A stretch of 64,000 nucleotides of DNA from contig JAWQEG010000259.1 of NCBI GenBank assembly GCA_033782935.1, forward strand, positions 1,081,501 to 1,145,500. The letters run 5' to 3'. Both the position numbers and the translations under genes were made by a program. Of this stretch, positions 36,882-46,465 are shown in pieces; positions within the stretch are counted from its first letter, which is position 1, and each line of letters begins with the position of its first letter. A model generated the notes under the pieces. That model saw only the letters and a list, made by a program, of their open reading frames with translations. It searched no databases and was not told where the DNA came from. The stretch is from Petrolisthes cinctipes (Eukaryota > Arthropoda > Malacostraca > Decapoda > Porcellanidae).

Positions 36882-36885
36882 TTAA
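36882..36885. other. Right inversion breakpoint (TTAA)
   Basis: CR1 sequence ends and G1 integrase begins here, both on the plus strand. It pairs with the TTAA at 23641-23644. Confidence 0.8.
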
Positions 36886-37993
36886 CAGCTGGGTATCGAG
36901 GTTTGGTCCCCCAGTCACAGTCATAACAGACCAAGGACCACAGTTCGAGTCACATGTCTGGATGGACCTCCTTCACTTTCTGGGCACCACTTGACATCGG
37001 ACTACAGCCTACCACCCTCAGTCGAATGGTCTAGTTGAACGCTTCCACAGACGCCTAAAGGAGGCATTACGAGCTCAAGATCAACCCTTCGACTGGGTGG
37101 CTGCCCTACCGATTGTGCTCCTCAATCTCCGTGCCACAGAAAAGGAGGACCTCCAGCACTCTCCGGCTGAACTGGTATATGGTGAGGATGTACGTCTCCC
37201 CGGTCAATTTGCCCCCACACCCACTAGCCAACAAGCACTGTCATTTTTGCCAGCACTACAACGAGCCATGCAGTCGGTACAACCCACACCACCACGTACC
37301 CCAGCCCATAGGATAACGTATGTGCCCCGCGACCTGCAGGAGGCCAAGAAGGTCTTAATTCGCAGGGACCATACCAAACCACCCCTCCAGCGACCGTAAG
37401 AGGGGCCGTTCCCAGTAGTGGCGAGGAACGACAAAATAATAACAGTGGAGAGAAAGGGACATGACTATATCTAGGCGACCCATATACCCCCAGCCCAACC
37501 AGACCTACAACAGACCAAGCTGCCCATCCCAACACAACAAATCTCGCCTTTTCACCCATCTGAATTCCCTCCCCTCCCCCCACCATCATCAGTCGCCACC
37601 AAGATCCGCTCTAATCCCCCTCCAGCTCCAAAACCTAACCAACCCATACCCCCCCCCCCACCAGTACCCAACCATGATCCTCCTCTCCCTCAACACATTT
37701 CACTCACCCAAACAACACCCAAACCAGCCACCCCCACACCAACACAACAAATCATCACACCTGCTCCTAATCCTCTTCCCTACCAACACAACCCCTTCAC
37801 CCAACCACTATCCACCCCTAACCTCCCTACACCCCCACAGCAAGTACTCACCAACCCCCCTCAACCTCCACATACCCCAATCCATCCCCCCACTCAAGCA
37901 AATCATACCCTCAGTGATTTCAACCCTGAGGGAACCATCTTGCACACAGGGAGACGAGTCAGACGCCCTCAATTCTTTCAGTCACCAACATAA
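36886..37993 (+). pseudogene. G1 Ty3/gypsy integrase C-terminal half and Pol tail
   Basis: Begins SWVSRFGPPVTVITDQGPQF, carrying the second catalytic Asp (ITDQGPQFES) and the Glu (HPQSNGLVERFHRRL). AALPIVLLNLRATEKEDL and SPAELVYGEDVRLPGQF, typical of gypsy integrase ends, follow. A proline-rich tail runs from about 37480 to 37900, and the frame closes with HTGRRVRRPQFFQSPT at 37991. Internal stops: TGA where Trp is expected (HFLGTT*HR), TAA near 37399 and TAG near 37474. It is the continuation of the minus-strand integrase N-half at 23645-24128. Confidence 0.85.
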
Positions 37994-38160
37994 CCACATC
38001 ATTATGATTTCAGCAAGGCAAATATCTTCACCGTATTCTTAAATGTTTTGCAATACATTGTATCATGCCTATTGTATATAAAAATGCCTTCATCAATGGA
38101 TTCAAGTAGCCCATGAGGCTTAATATTTACATGTATGTACATATATATATTTATTTTTTT

Positions 38161-38176
38161 GGGAGGAAAGGGGGAG
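38161..38176 (+). promoter_or_regulatory. G1 polypurine tract
   Basis: gggaggaaagggggag lies directly before the 3' LTR, where the plus-strand primer is expected. Confidence 0.75.
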
Positions 38177-38179
38177 TAC

Positions 38180-38734
38180 TGTGGTGCACACACACACACA
38201 TACAAAGGAGTGGCAGGCAGGTAGTCACACACCTCAGGTCAGGTCACACGTAGAAAGGGTTGCCACAGGGTATGGATTATCTACTCACCTCAGGTCAGAT
38301 CTGGAGTGTAAACACACAAACACACAGGAAGCTGCACCCACAAAGAACTTTCTAGACCTACCTGGGTAAGCCACGCCTCCCAACTCATACCATTGGCTAG
38401 GCCTAGATTTAATTACTTTGATTACTAGCTCCGCCCACTGTCCTACAACATAAATTGGGACAGGCAACAGAGGGAAGGCAGAACATCTTCAGAAGCAGAC
38501 TAGAGAGGACCCAAGAAGACAAGCCAACCGGTTCACATTCACCAACTCATACTAGAAGACTAGCCAACCAGCGCACACTCACCAACTCATACTCCTCCTC
38601 TATGAGTAATACCTTGTTCCAGTTACTGTGTACCTATACTGCACTTGTGTGTGCTTCACCTCTCATCAATAAATACATGTTGATTTTGTGGAGTTTGTTA
38701 TACCCTGCTGCATACTGAGATAAAGAATAATACA
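38180..38734 (+). repeat. G1 3' LTR
   Basis: About 555 bases, starting TGTGGTGCACAC and ending ...aataataca. Collinear with the minus-strand LTR at 33357-33934, with small indels mostly in the CA repeat. An aataaa lies at about 38668. Its right neighbour is LINE-A RNase H sequence on the plus strand. Confidence 0.88.
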
Positions 38735-39056
38735 GGCTTCCTTCTGTCATGTCCATTTTGACTGCCGAGTACTCGGCCATTTTATATGCCCTTCAACTGA
38801 TTTTTACTCTCCCACAGCCTTCTTTTACTATTTTTAGTGATTCATTTGGAAATTTTAACTCTTCCTATCCCATGGTGTTGACAATTCTCGAGTGGCTTGT
38901 TCCCCTGGGTCGTCGTTACATTTTGTTGGGTCCCAGCTCATGTGGGTGTCGATGGGAATGAGCGGGCTGACGCCCTGGCTAAGGCTGCTGCCTCCAGTTT
39001 TCGGCCTACTGCCAGCCATCATCCCGTACCTGCAGTGGACCTTCGACCCTACATAA
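38735..39056 (+). pseudogene. LINE-A copy 5, continuation (RNase H)
   Basis: Starts at the site where the minus-strand part at 33936 stops. It reads through SVMSILTAEYSAILYALQL, an internal deletion near 38845, LEWLVPLGRR and SSCGCRWE-like frames to DLRPYIS at about 39056. The 3' UTR and tail are missing, so the copy is also 3'-truncated. Confidence 0.8.
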
Positions 39057-39198
39057 GTATGACTATGTAACTTTGTAATATGAATAACCACTGTCATGGT
39101 ATATAATGATTCTGAGTTTGATGCCTAGGCCTACTCTCATTCGGCCCAACACCGATATTAACATGTGAAAATGAGGGCCACACACTGGAAAGATTAAT

Positions 39199-39368
39199 CC
39201 TTAGCCCAATTGAGTCGAAGCCCAAGATATAAAACAGGCGGTTTATGGACGACAGCCCACCCAAACCATCAGGAGGCCACACACACTTCGAAATGGAGAC
39301 TTTGGGTGGGCTGTCGTCTAGGAACCGCTTGCTCTTGATCTCGGGCTTCGACTCAGGTGGGCTAAAGG
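39199..39368. repeat. Long imperfect hairpin (foldback element)
   Basis: Left arm 39199-39265 and right arm 39301-39368 are reverse complements with few mismatches: gacgacagcccacccaaa against tttgggtgggctgtcgtc, and gagtcgaagccc against gggcttcgactc. The loop is 35 bases. It may be a MITE or a hairpin RNA locus. Confidence 0.85.
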
Positions 39369-40122
39369 TTGTGGATTGTGAGTGTACATAATATATCTAT
39401 ATAATAATACAGATGCTATCACGAACTCTTTATTTATGCACCACCCTATGTCATAGCTTTAATTGTCGGCGAGGGAAGGTAGTAGGGATGGACGGGATTC
39501 GGGAGTAGTGGATGTTCGAATGCCAACGTTGGCAATGCTCGGCTATGCCGAATCAAGAGTAAACGCCGTAATTAACAACATTTGCCATGACACTACATAG
39601 CTAAGAAATTGCCGACTGTACACTGTGCCAAAATACCAATCTGCAATTATTTTGGAAAATAATTGCAAAAAGACGGTGATTCACGGGCCCTGAAACCCAG
39701 CCATCAACTTGCCAACACTCCTACTCCACTTCTCTCCCTCATGTATGTTCCATTCACATGCACATGAATTGACTTGGTATTTGTTCAGACTTAGAGTTTT
39801 CCATACGCCATTTGGCCCGAGAGATATCTAATTGTTCGTAGTATATATCTTATGGTAAACACGTGGGTTGCTTTAAGAATTCATCAACTCATGTAGGCTA
39901 TACTTCAATCCACAGTTATTCTGAAGTTGATGTTGTTCTTCGTGGAGATCAGTCTTTGCACAAACGCCACGCACCCCATCTAAGACACCATATAGACTGC
40001 CACTAGATCTAATAATTATATCACGTAGTACGAGGTAATATGTTCTGATATGGAGTGCGGTGCATTTTCTTCCTTGTCTGGTTAAAAGATTAATTAATAT
40101 TATAAGTCTCATCAGTGCTTAC
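39369..40122. other. Spacer, no gene recognised
   Basis: AT-rich. The minus-strand frame of the putative exon at 40123-40314 runs on across its donor site to about 39873 after one stop, but without recognisable motifs. Confidence 0.35.
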
Positions 40123-40314
40123 CTGATTCCAGCTATGTTGTTGCCATCAGAGAAGTCAAGGATAAGTACGCGACATGTGGCCTGCGCCTCCTTCCACAGT
40201 CCTGATTGTTTCCTCTTCTGTCTGTATGTTTGGATACTTGTGGCCCTCGATGTAGATGGTATTAGCGATCCATCCAACACCACCATGGCCTCATCGCCTT
40301 CTTGAGCCATCTCA
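40123..40314 (-). CDS. Possible orphan internal exon
   Basis: On the minus strand a 192-base open stretch is preceded by a good acceptor (tgcattttgtccacag) and followed by a consensus donor (CAG|GTAAGC). The frame gives both splice sites phase 2, so the exon is symmetric. The peptide includes EMAQEGDEAMVVLDGSLIPS and KEAQATCRVLILDFSDGNN. I do not recognise the protein. No neighbouring exon could be found among the surrounding repeats, so it may be chance or the remnant of a host or transposase gene. Confidence 0.3.
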
Positions 40315-40417
40315 CTGTGGACAAAATGCAGTATCATCCAATAGGTTGATATTTTGGGTATGCTATAATCCTACAGTATGGACAATGGACAATATATATA
40401 CAGTATATATATATATG

Positions 40418-40619
40418 CTTTCCAGGTTTGCTATAAAGCTTTATTTGTAATGTATAACCTGAGGAAAGTTTTATTCCATTATTATTTGTTAAGTAATGTA
40501 ACACTAATCAATAAACAGAGAGACAGTTACTGACTGTCACTAACCCCAAGTGAATACAACGTCTTCACTAACTTCTTGACTACCCCTGTTTCACAGTGAT
40601 GCTACATTATGACGTAACA
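40418..40619 (-). repeat. Solo LTR-like repeat, inverted relative to 41762-41996
   Basis: On the minus strand it starts TGTTACGTCATAATGTAGC and matches 41762-41996 over its length with scattered differences (aacaggggtagtcaagaag, cttggggttagtga). The far end runs into a TA repeat at about 40418, so its 3' terminus is missing. Confidence 0.75.
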
Positions 40620-40718
40620 AATTGCCGACCTCGCTAGGATGATAGTAAAGATGTCGGGGTAACGTTTAATAATGTGCAGTCAGTAGCTTTGATTTCTCTC
40701 TTTTCGTTTTCGTGTTAT

Positions 40719-41233
40719 ACAAATGACCTGATTCTCCTTGATGTCTTTCCACTGACCCTTGGTATAACAACAGATGGAGGAGTGTCATCCCTACAAAGAA
40801 GAGCCAGATCTTTTCAGCTGCCTCGGACAGTATGCTGTCACATCCAAGTTTGGAAGGAGAAAGGCCAATGACAAAGGACAACAACATTTTTGGCAAGTTT
40901 GACCTGACTGGCATCTCCCCATGCTCATAGAGGTGTGCCTCAGATTGAAGTAATATTTAAGATTGTTGCCAACGGTATCCTAAAAATGTCTGGAGAGGGT
41001 AAGGGAACTGGCAACAAGGAAAAGGTTGTAGTCAGTAATGATCAGAACTGCCTAACACCTGAGGACATTGACCGCATGATCAAGGATGCCGAAATGTTTG
41101 CTGATGAAGACAAAGAAAAGATTGAAAATGCTATTGATGTGAAGATCAAGTGGCTGGAAGAAAATGCTGATGTTGAAGCAGAGGGATACAACACTGTCCT
41201 ATGCCTGGAAGACCCTGAAGGTGACGAGCTGTC
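40719..41233 (+). pseudogene. BiP/GRP78 (HSPA5-type Hsp70) retropseudogene
   Basis: Intronless match to the substrate-binding part of the ER Hsp70 chaperone: [20 protein letters not shown], then in another frame [14 protein letters not shown] sequence (MTKDN...FGKFDLTGI), [40 protein letters not shown] and [20 protein letters not shown]. It jumps over most of the lid domain to [17 protein letters not shown] and ends EDPEGDEL, a degraded ER-retention KDEL. The stop codon is lost. A central deletion, two frameshifts, no introns and no N-terminal ATPase domain indicate a truncated processed pseudogene. It lies between two inverted solo LTRs. Confidence 0.82.
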
Positions 41234-41725
41234 TATAAGGTTCGTAGTTCTTCTCATGTCACGTAACAATGCTCCCTGGGTACAAACGGGTTGAAATAGC
41301 ATTGGCGGACGAATAGGGGTGTTGTGTGTCAGCGCTTGCCTACTCGGCTTGCCTACTTGACAGCTTGGACTTGGAGCAGTTATCTTCCTCTATGTTGTGG
41401 AGTGTATACCAGTTCCCAGTACCTCAAGAGGGTTAAGATAAAACCCTGTCCCTGAGTTTCCTAGCCCCAGTAAACCTGTCTCTGAGTTTCCTGTGCCATT
41501 GGTGGAGATAGTGTCCAGCCCTGTTGCTGTTTGCTGTCGCATAAGGAAAACATACAGGAAATGTAACAGTTATGGGAGGACTGGACATCTTGGCATTTGG
41601 AAAACATACATATAGAAGACACACCTGCCAACTTGTGGGGAATCCCATGCACAACTGGTCAAGGGCATGCCAGATATTTTCCTCAGCCTTGTGGTTCTGA
41701 AGGATCTCCTTCCAAGCAACTGGTG

Positions 41726-41730
<5 letters not shown>
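41234..41730. other. Spacer with a short direct repeat
   Basis: Two copies of ctgagtttcct (about 41453 and 41481) each follow cctgtcyctgagt. No gene seen. Confidence 0.4.

Positions 41731-41760
<30 letters not shown>
41731..41760. repeat. (TA)n microsatellite
   Basis: About 15 TA units next to the plus-strand solo LTR. Confidence 0.9.
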
Positions 41761-41761
<1 letters not shown>

Positions 41762-41765
<4 letters not shown>

Positions 41766-41996
41766 ACGTCGTAATGTAACATCACTGTGAAACAGGGGTA
41801 GTCAAGAAGTTAGTGAAGATGTTTTATTCACTTGGGGTTAGTGATAGTCAGTAACTGTCTCTTTGTTTATTGGTTAGTGTTACATTACTTAACAAATAAT
41901 AAATCATAACACTTTCCTCTGGTTATACATTATATATAAAGCTTTATAGCTAACCTGGAAAGCTAAACTAGAATATAAACATACAATCATGTAACA
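41762..41996 (+). repeat. Solo LTR
   Basis: 235 bases beginning TGTTACGTCG and ending ATGTAACA, with short inverted terminal repeats TGTTAC/GTAACA. Contains several AATAAA-like strings. No internal region is attached, and a second copy sits inverted at 40418-40619. No clear target duplication, because the left flank is a TA repeat. Confidence 0.7.
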
Positions 41997-42033
41997 CTTC
42001 CCCCATACAAGAACGAAATTTCCCGTGAAATAA

Positions 42034-42080
<47 letters not shown>
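42034..42080. repeat. (TA)n at left Penelope end
   Basis: Alternating TA run directly outside the left inverted arm. Confidence 0.9.
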
Positions 42081-42084
<4 letters not shown>

Positions 42085-42121
42085 TGCGTAAATCCACAAG
42101 GAAGGAAAAATAAACAAGGAA

Positions 42122-42157
42122 TCCCAAGCGCTTTCGTGTATTCACATCTTCAGGGGA
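42122..42157 (-). ncRNA. Candidate hammerhead ribozyme core (left arm)
   Basis: On the minus strand: stem I TCCC, CTGAAGA (fits CUGANGA), short stem II, GAAA, GCGC, TT, then GGGA closing stem I. Identical in core to the right arm. Small hammerheads with tiny stem III are known in Penelope terminal repeats (established). The fold here was judged by eye. Confidence 0.5.
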
Positions 42158-42284
42158 AATACAGAATGTAGAAGAATGGTTGCCGAAAGACACCTTATAT
42201 ACTGATACACTTAATAACTAACTGGCAACCTGAAGGTGTTGCCACTGCGAGTTCAAAGCAATATACACCCATATGGTGTTACAA

Positions 42285-42586
42285 GGATAGGACAAACTGG
42301 AAAAGACCTTTCAACCACGGTCAAACAGCATAAATATAGTGTTAGGACCGGACAAGAATCTAATGCTTTATTTATTCATATGAGAGACAATAATCATTGT
42401 ATTGACTGGGATAATGCTTTGTCAATCATGTCTTGTAATTCATCCCTAAATAGAAACATCATTGAGTCAAGTTTGATTAAACACACAGAAAATATTAATA
42501 TGAATTTAAACAATGGTATGTACAAGTTGGATAGTTTCATAATAGACAAGATTGTTAATAAGATAAGTCCAACTGCTATTCCTTAA
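42285..42586 (+). pseudogene. Penelope-like GIY-YIG endonuclease fragment
   Basis: About 100 codons: RIGQTGKDLSTTVKQHKYSV, SNALFIHMRDNNHCIDW, NRNIIESSLIKHTENINMNL and MYKLDSFIIDKIV. IGQTGR.L..R..EH...V, then N..SLNRNIIES is the conserved C-terminal half of the Penelope endonuclease, which nicks target DNA. In this copy the Arg of QTGR and the Arg of the LSTR motif are changed (QTGK, LSTTV). The upstream GIY part and the RT are absent. Confidence 0.82.
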
Positions 42587-42758
42587 TGACTGAGGATAAT
42601 CTTAGGTTTAGAGGTCATGTCAGGTAAATCCTTGTAGCACCATATGGGTGTATATTGCTTTAAACTCGCAGTGGCAACACCTTCAGGTTGCCAGTTAGTT
42701 ATTAAGTGTATCAGTATATAAGGTGTCTCTCGGCAACCATTCTTCTACATTCTGTATT

Positions 42759-42794
42759 TCCCCTGAAGATGTGAATACACGAAAGCGCTTGGGA
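42759..42794 (+). ncRNA. Candidate hammerhead ribozyme core (right arm)
   Basis: TCCC at 42759-42762, CTGAAGA at 42763-42769, a GTG/CAC stem II within 42770-42780, GAAA at 42781-42784, GCGC at 42785-42788, cleavage-site TT at 42789-42790 and GGGA at 42791-42794. It would self-cleave Penelope transcripts at the terminal repeat. Confidence 0.5.
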
Positions 42795-42865
42795 CTCCGT
42801 GTTTATTTTTCCTTCCTTGTGGATTTACGCATATTCCTGGTTCACGTGCCACCAAGTGATTTATT

Positions 42866-42868
<3 letters not shown>

Positions 42869-42912
<44 letters not shown>
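42869..42912. repeat. (TA)n at right Penelope end
   Basis: Alternating TA run about 30 bases outside the right inverted arm. Confidence 0.9.
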
Positions 42913-42916
<4 letters not shown>

Positions 42917-42991
42917 AGCATTTATTATGTGTATTGGTAAACTATTATCTGATGGTGGTACTGACAGATCAGGTCGGACATAGGGTTAATT

Positions 42992-43132
42992 ATTATTACA
43001 ACACATATATTTAAATACTGAAGCTTTAGTTCATGTGAGACAAATTGTTTTCGGTACTGATCAGTATTCGAAAATCGTGTTTCTCACATGAATGAATGTA
43101 TCATTATTTGGATATATGTGTTGTTGTAATAT
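42992..43132. repeat. 141-bp imperfect hairpin
   Basis: Arms of about 62 bases pair around a centre at gtactgatcagtat (about 43053-43068). Examples: attattacaacacatatat against atatatgtgttgttgtaatat, and ttcatgtgaga against tctcacatgaa. Size and shape fit a small foldback transposon or a precursor-like RNA hairpin. Confidence 0.8.
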
Positions 43133-43885
43133 GTCCATAATGTTTATAACATGTTACTCATTTTCAATATAATACGTTTACTTACATGATATTTATTACA
43201 GAACAGTTAAACCCGCATATTGACAAATTATAATTGGGTTTGTTTTGCCCGAGCAGATGACTGAATTTCGGTTCAATTCATAGCTGCCACTGTTACCAGA
43301 TACAACATCAGCATATTGGTGGATGAGGTGGCCTCGAGTCATCTGTGCGCAACTGTACATAGAGTACAGCAGCATGACAAAAGCGTTCCTACAGCCACGT
43401 GGACAAAGTAACATCTTAGTCACCATTGGCTCTCACACAGCATCTGACTGTGTAAAGCACTTCGTCCATGTGTACCAATTTCACACGAATGAAACACCAC
43501 TCCTGAATTCCAACAAAGCATTGCTATCCCGTCAAGCACTGGCGTTATCGTACACAACTCTACCATATATATATCCTCGCTGTTATGAATCACTATATGA
43601 TAAAAAGTGATAACAATAACATTAAAGCATAATGCCTTCTAGCATTATATACCTATACATATTTTTAGGACTAAAGCTTGTGACCGTGTTGTATTTTCGA
43701 ACAAAGTTTCGAGACCAGAGAGAGAGAGAGAGAGTAGGGTGGGGGAGAGCAAGAAAGGTATGGGTGGAGCCTGTGGACTGACGTGGTATATACGTCACAC
43801 TGTAATCGTTCGTATCCAAGTATTAAATTTAATAAAAATGACGCATTTCTCGGGGACAAGTGCCTTAATTATTCACATTAAATAA
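43133..43885. other. Spacer, no gene recognised
   Basis: Contains a short (GA)n run near 43717-43733. An open frame of 95 codons at 43323-43610 (+) has no recognisable motif or codon signal. Confidence 0.4.
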
Positions 43886-43989
43886 TCAATTATAGTGCCA
43901 AAAATTAGCGGAAGGTGTGAAATAACCCGTGGCAAAACAACATACTGATCCAACCTTTAGTAACAGAGTTATTCCCGAAAAACAATGCG

Positions 43990-44990
43990 ACACGGGCCGT
44001 GAAAGCGTTAATAAAGCGTTCCTAGATATCTGGTAACGATGGAGCAGGTCAGGGGTTGGGTCGGCTTGAAACAATAGGCCATCACGATCAGCCTCCTCCT
44101 TTGCCTCCAGTATACGTGCATCCAGGGTCCAGGAGTGGGCAGTATGGCGATGCTGGAGGTGTGGCCGGGAGACGTATAGCCTATAAAAGTCATGAGTAGC
44201 AGATACAAGATCAGAGTACAACTGTTCAGTTGATGATATGTCAAATGTAGGGATTACATGGGCCATAAATAAGATGTAAGTCGGGCAATATTTAGGGGGC
44301 ACAGCAATACGCAAACGAGTGGCTGAAGCACTTGACCCAGCAGGTAGAAAATAATGAAACTGAACAGCGATGTGATCAGAGAATAAGTCTGGCACGGAGG
44401 AGCACTGGACCTGAGATGCTATCAGGCCAGACGAGAGGATGTAATCCAGAGCACCTCCCCGGCAATGAGTGGCACCGCCAGTGTCCCAGCGTGTCAGATG
44501 ATGCTTGCGGATGTATGAAAGGAGACGAACACCATTACGATTAATAGAGCCAGAACCATCGCCCAAATCAGAATTACGAGCATTAAAATCTCCCATATAC
44601 ACCATACCACGCTCTGTTGGAGAAGGAAGAGCCTCAAGAGTGAGTCTAACTGGGGCAGAATAGACATTACATAGTTGGAGTACTCCATTCCCAGGTAGAA
44701 CCTCAAATAGCTGAAAGGTCATGTCAGGATCAGTGGAGGTACGGAGAAGGCGATGTGGCAAGGAGCTATGTATGAAAGTCAGGAGACCATTCCTTACCAG
44801 ATGAACATATGGCACATAACCTGAGAAGGGAGGAGCTTGCCCAGCAGTGAGCGGCAGTCCTGGAAATGCTTCCTGGAGAAAAATAACACTAGGATGATGA
44901 TGAAAAACATAGGCCTTGAGTTGAGTGAGCTTAGCATAACTGGTGATACCACATACATTTCAGGAGATGACATACAACCGGCAATCAGTA
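43990..44990 (-). pseudogene. LINE-E ORF2 endonuclease fragment
   Basis: The start NVCGITSYAKLTQLKAY follows a TGA at 44960-44962 where Trp is expected (WNVCGI). Further motifs: VIFLQEAFPG, MVYMGDFNARNSDLGDGSG, GGALDYILSS and LFSDHIAVQF, the apurinic-type endonuclease signature (N, QE, DFNAR, D, SDH). It ends in the linker after the endonuclease (NALLTLSRP). No RT. It would nick target DNA to prime reverse transcription. Confidence 0.8.
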
Positions 44991-44993
44991 CCG

Positions 44994-46465
44994 AACTCTG
45001 TATTATGGAGGTAGAAGTCCGGTGAGTGGGGGCAGATGAGCGACCTGGAGAAGAAGATGGACCAGGAGAAGGGACCGACTCGAAAAGCATTTCAAGGCGA
45101 GAAACAACAGTATCCATCTTTTCGGTAAGGGTAGTGACAGTTGAGATGATGGCCTGCTGAGCCTCGACCAAGGTGGAGAGTTTGGAGTCATTGGCAACCT
45201 GAGCGGCAACCAGCCCATCAATCCTGGCTTCAAGGGCAGAAAAGCGGTTCTGGAGAGCCGTACATCGTGCCATAAGGGTAGCAACAGACTTGCGGAGGGC
45301 CAGGTCTGGAGGCGAGGCAGGGCTGGTAGGAGGAGCAGACTGGGATAATGGTGGTGGTGGTGGAGGCGGAGCAATAGTAGAGACACGAGCCTGGACCTGA
45401 CCTCGAGTACATCCATGCCACACGTTAACCCCTGGCTGAAGGCATCGTGGACACTTCCATCGAGACGTATCCTCAGGAGGTGAAGGCTCAGAGGTGGAGG
45501 CAGCAGGACGTGATGGATCACCCTTGACAGGACACCTTTTGGAATCATGGTCGGCGGCACACCATGCACGCCGGCCTGGCAGAACAGTACCGGGAGATAT
45601 GCCCAACTCCCCAGCACCTGTAGCACCAAGACTGATCATTATGAAGTTTCCTTACCTCACACGGTGGAAGACAAGGGAGGAAATCAAAGGAAATCTCATT
45701 TGGAGGTGGATCGGGTTGACTCCAAACAACAACAATACGGCTAATGGGGGAACCATCTTGGAAAAAACGACGGGCAGAGTACACACCAGGGTATCCTTTA
45801 GCAAGTTTCGGGTCAACATCAATAGGAAAACGGGTGAGGATGTAGCTGGGGAACTTACGAGGCCTGTCGGGTGAGTCTTCAAGAATGAGAGGCAGAGATA
45901 AAAATTCACCAGCCTTGACTCTATCAATGATGTCCTGACGCTTCCTAGAGATGTAGACAAACCGAGAGGTGACAGCAGCCATCTTGATTTCAGCTAGTTC
46001 ACGCTGCAGCTGGAAGGCCCTGTTGACATCAGACAACCAACTCAGGTTTGTGTCCGTAGATGGGTTCCCAGAGAAGGAGAGCTTGACATAGGCATCTCTC
46101 GGGGCAAAAGCAGGAAGGTTGGACGAGGGCAAGGAGGTGGTATACAAGGAAGAAACACCAGGGTGAGGCAGAGAAGGTATGTCATGCACAGCTGAAGCAC
46201 CCTTCGCTGTCTTGGCAGCTATAGGCAAACAGTCCACACCATCAGAATCCTGCGAGGAGTCAGACGAGGCATCAACAGGTCGCTTGGTAGAGGTTGAGGA
46301 GGTGGAAGGCTGCAACCTGAGCTGCGGAGTGACCGAGGAGAGGGGGGGGGGAGGGTTACGAGAGGGCAGCTCAGGCCAGTGATCGTCAATTGGAGACTCG
46401 TCTTCCTCCGACATTGCCAAGTCGGCCTCCAAGCAGGAATCCGCGCTTTCCATCAGGCCAGGCAA
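44994..46465 (-). pseudogene. LINE-E ORF1 protein (zinc knuckles, coiled coil), frameshifted
   Basis: From the ATG at 46465 (MPGLMESADSCLEADLAMSE) 306 codons are open: an acidic Pro/Ser-rich start, the FAPRDAYVKLSFSGNPST block, RRFFQDGSPISRIVVVW, and zinc knuckle CYRCWGVGHISRYC. A frameshift at about 45560 leads to CPRCLQPGVNVWHGC, a Pro run, and a likely coiled coil (ALQNRFSALEARIDGLVAAQ, TLTEKMDTVVSRLEMLFES). The frame runs into the start of ORF2. It is an RNA-binding structural protein of the LINE RNP. Confidence 0.8.

Larger units (their letters stand above)
42081..42836 (+). mobile_element. Penelope-like element remnant with inverted long repeats
   Basis: Arms of about 205 bases at 42081-42288 and 42627-42836 are near-perfect reverse complements. 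Between them lies the C-terminal part of a GIY-YIG endonuclease ORF on the plus strand. Both outer ends run into (TA)n (42034-42080 and 42869-42912). Penelope-like elements often carry such long terminal repeats, including inverted copies. The RT domain is missing, so this is a 5'-truncated copy. Confidence 0.8.

Noticed and set aside
37224..37589. 121-codon minus-strand ORF
   Set aside because: Antisense to the proline-rich Pol tail of G1.
43323..43610. 95-codon ORF
   Set aside because: No motif, no neighbouring exon or splice sites; consistent with chance.
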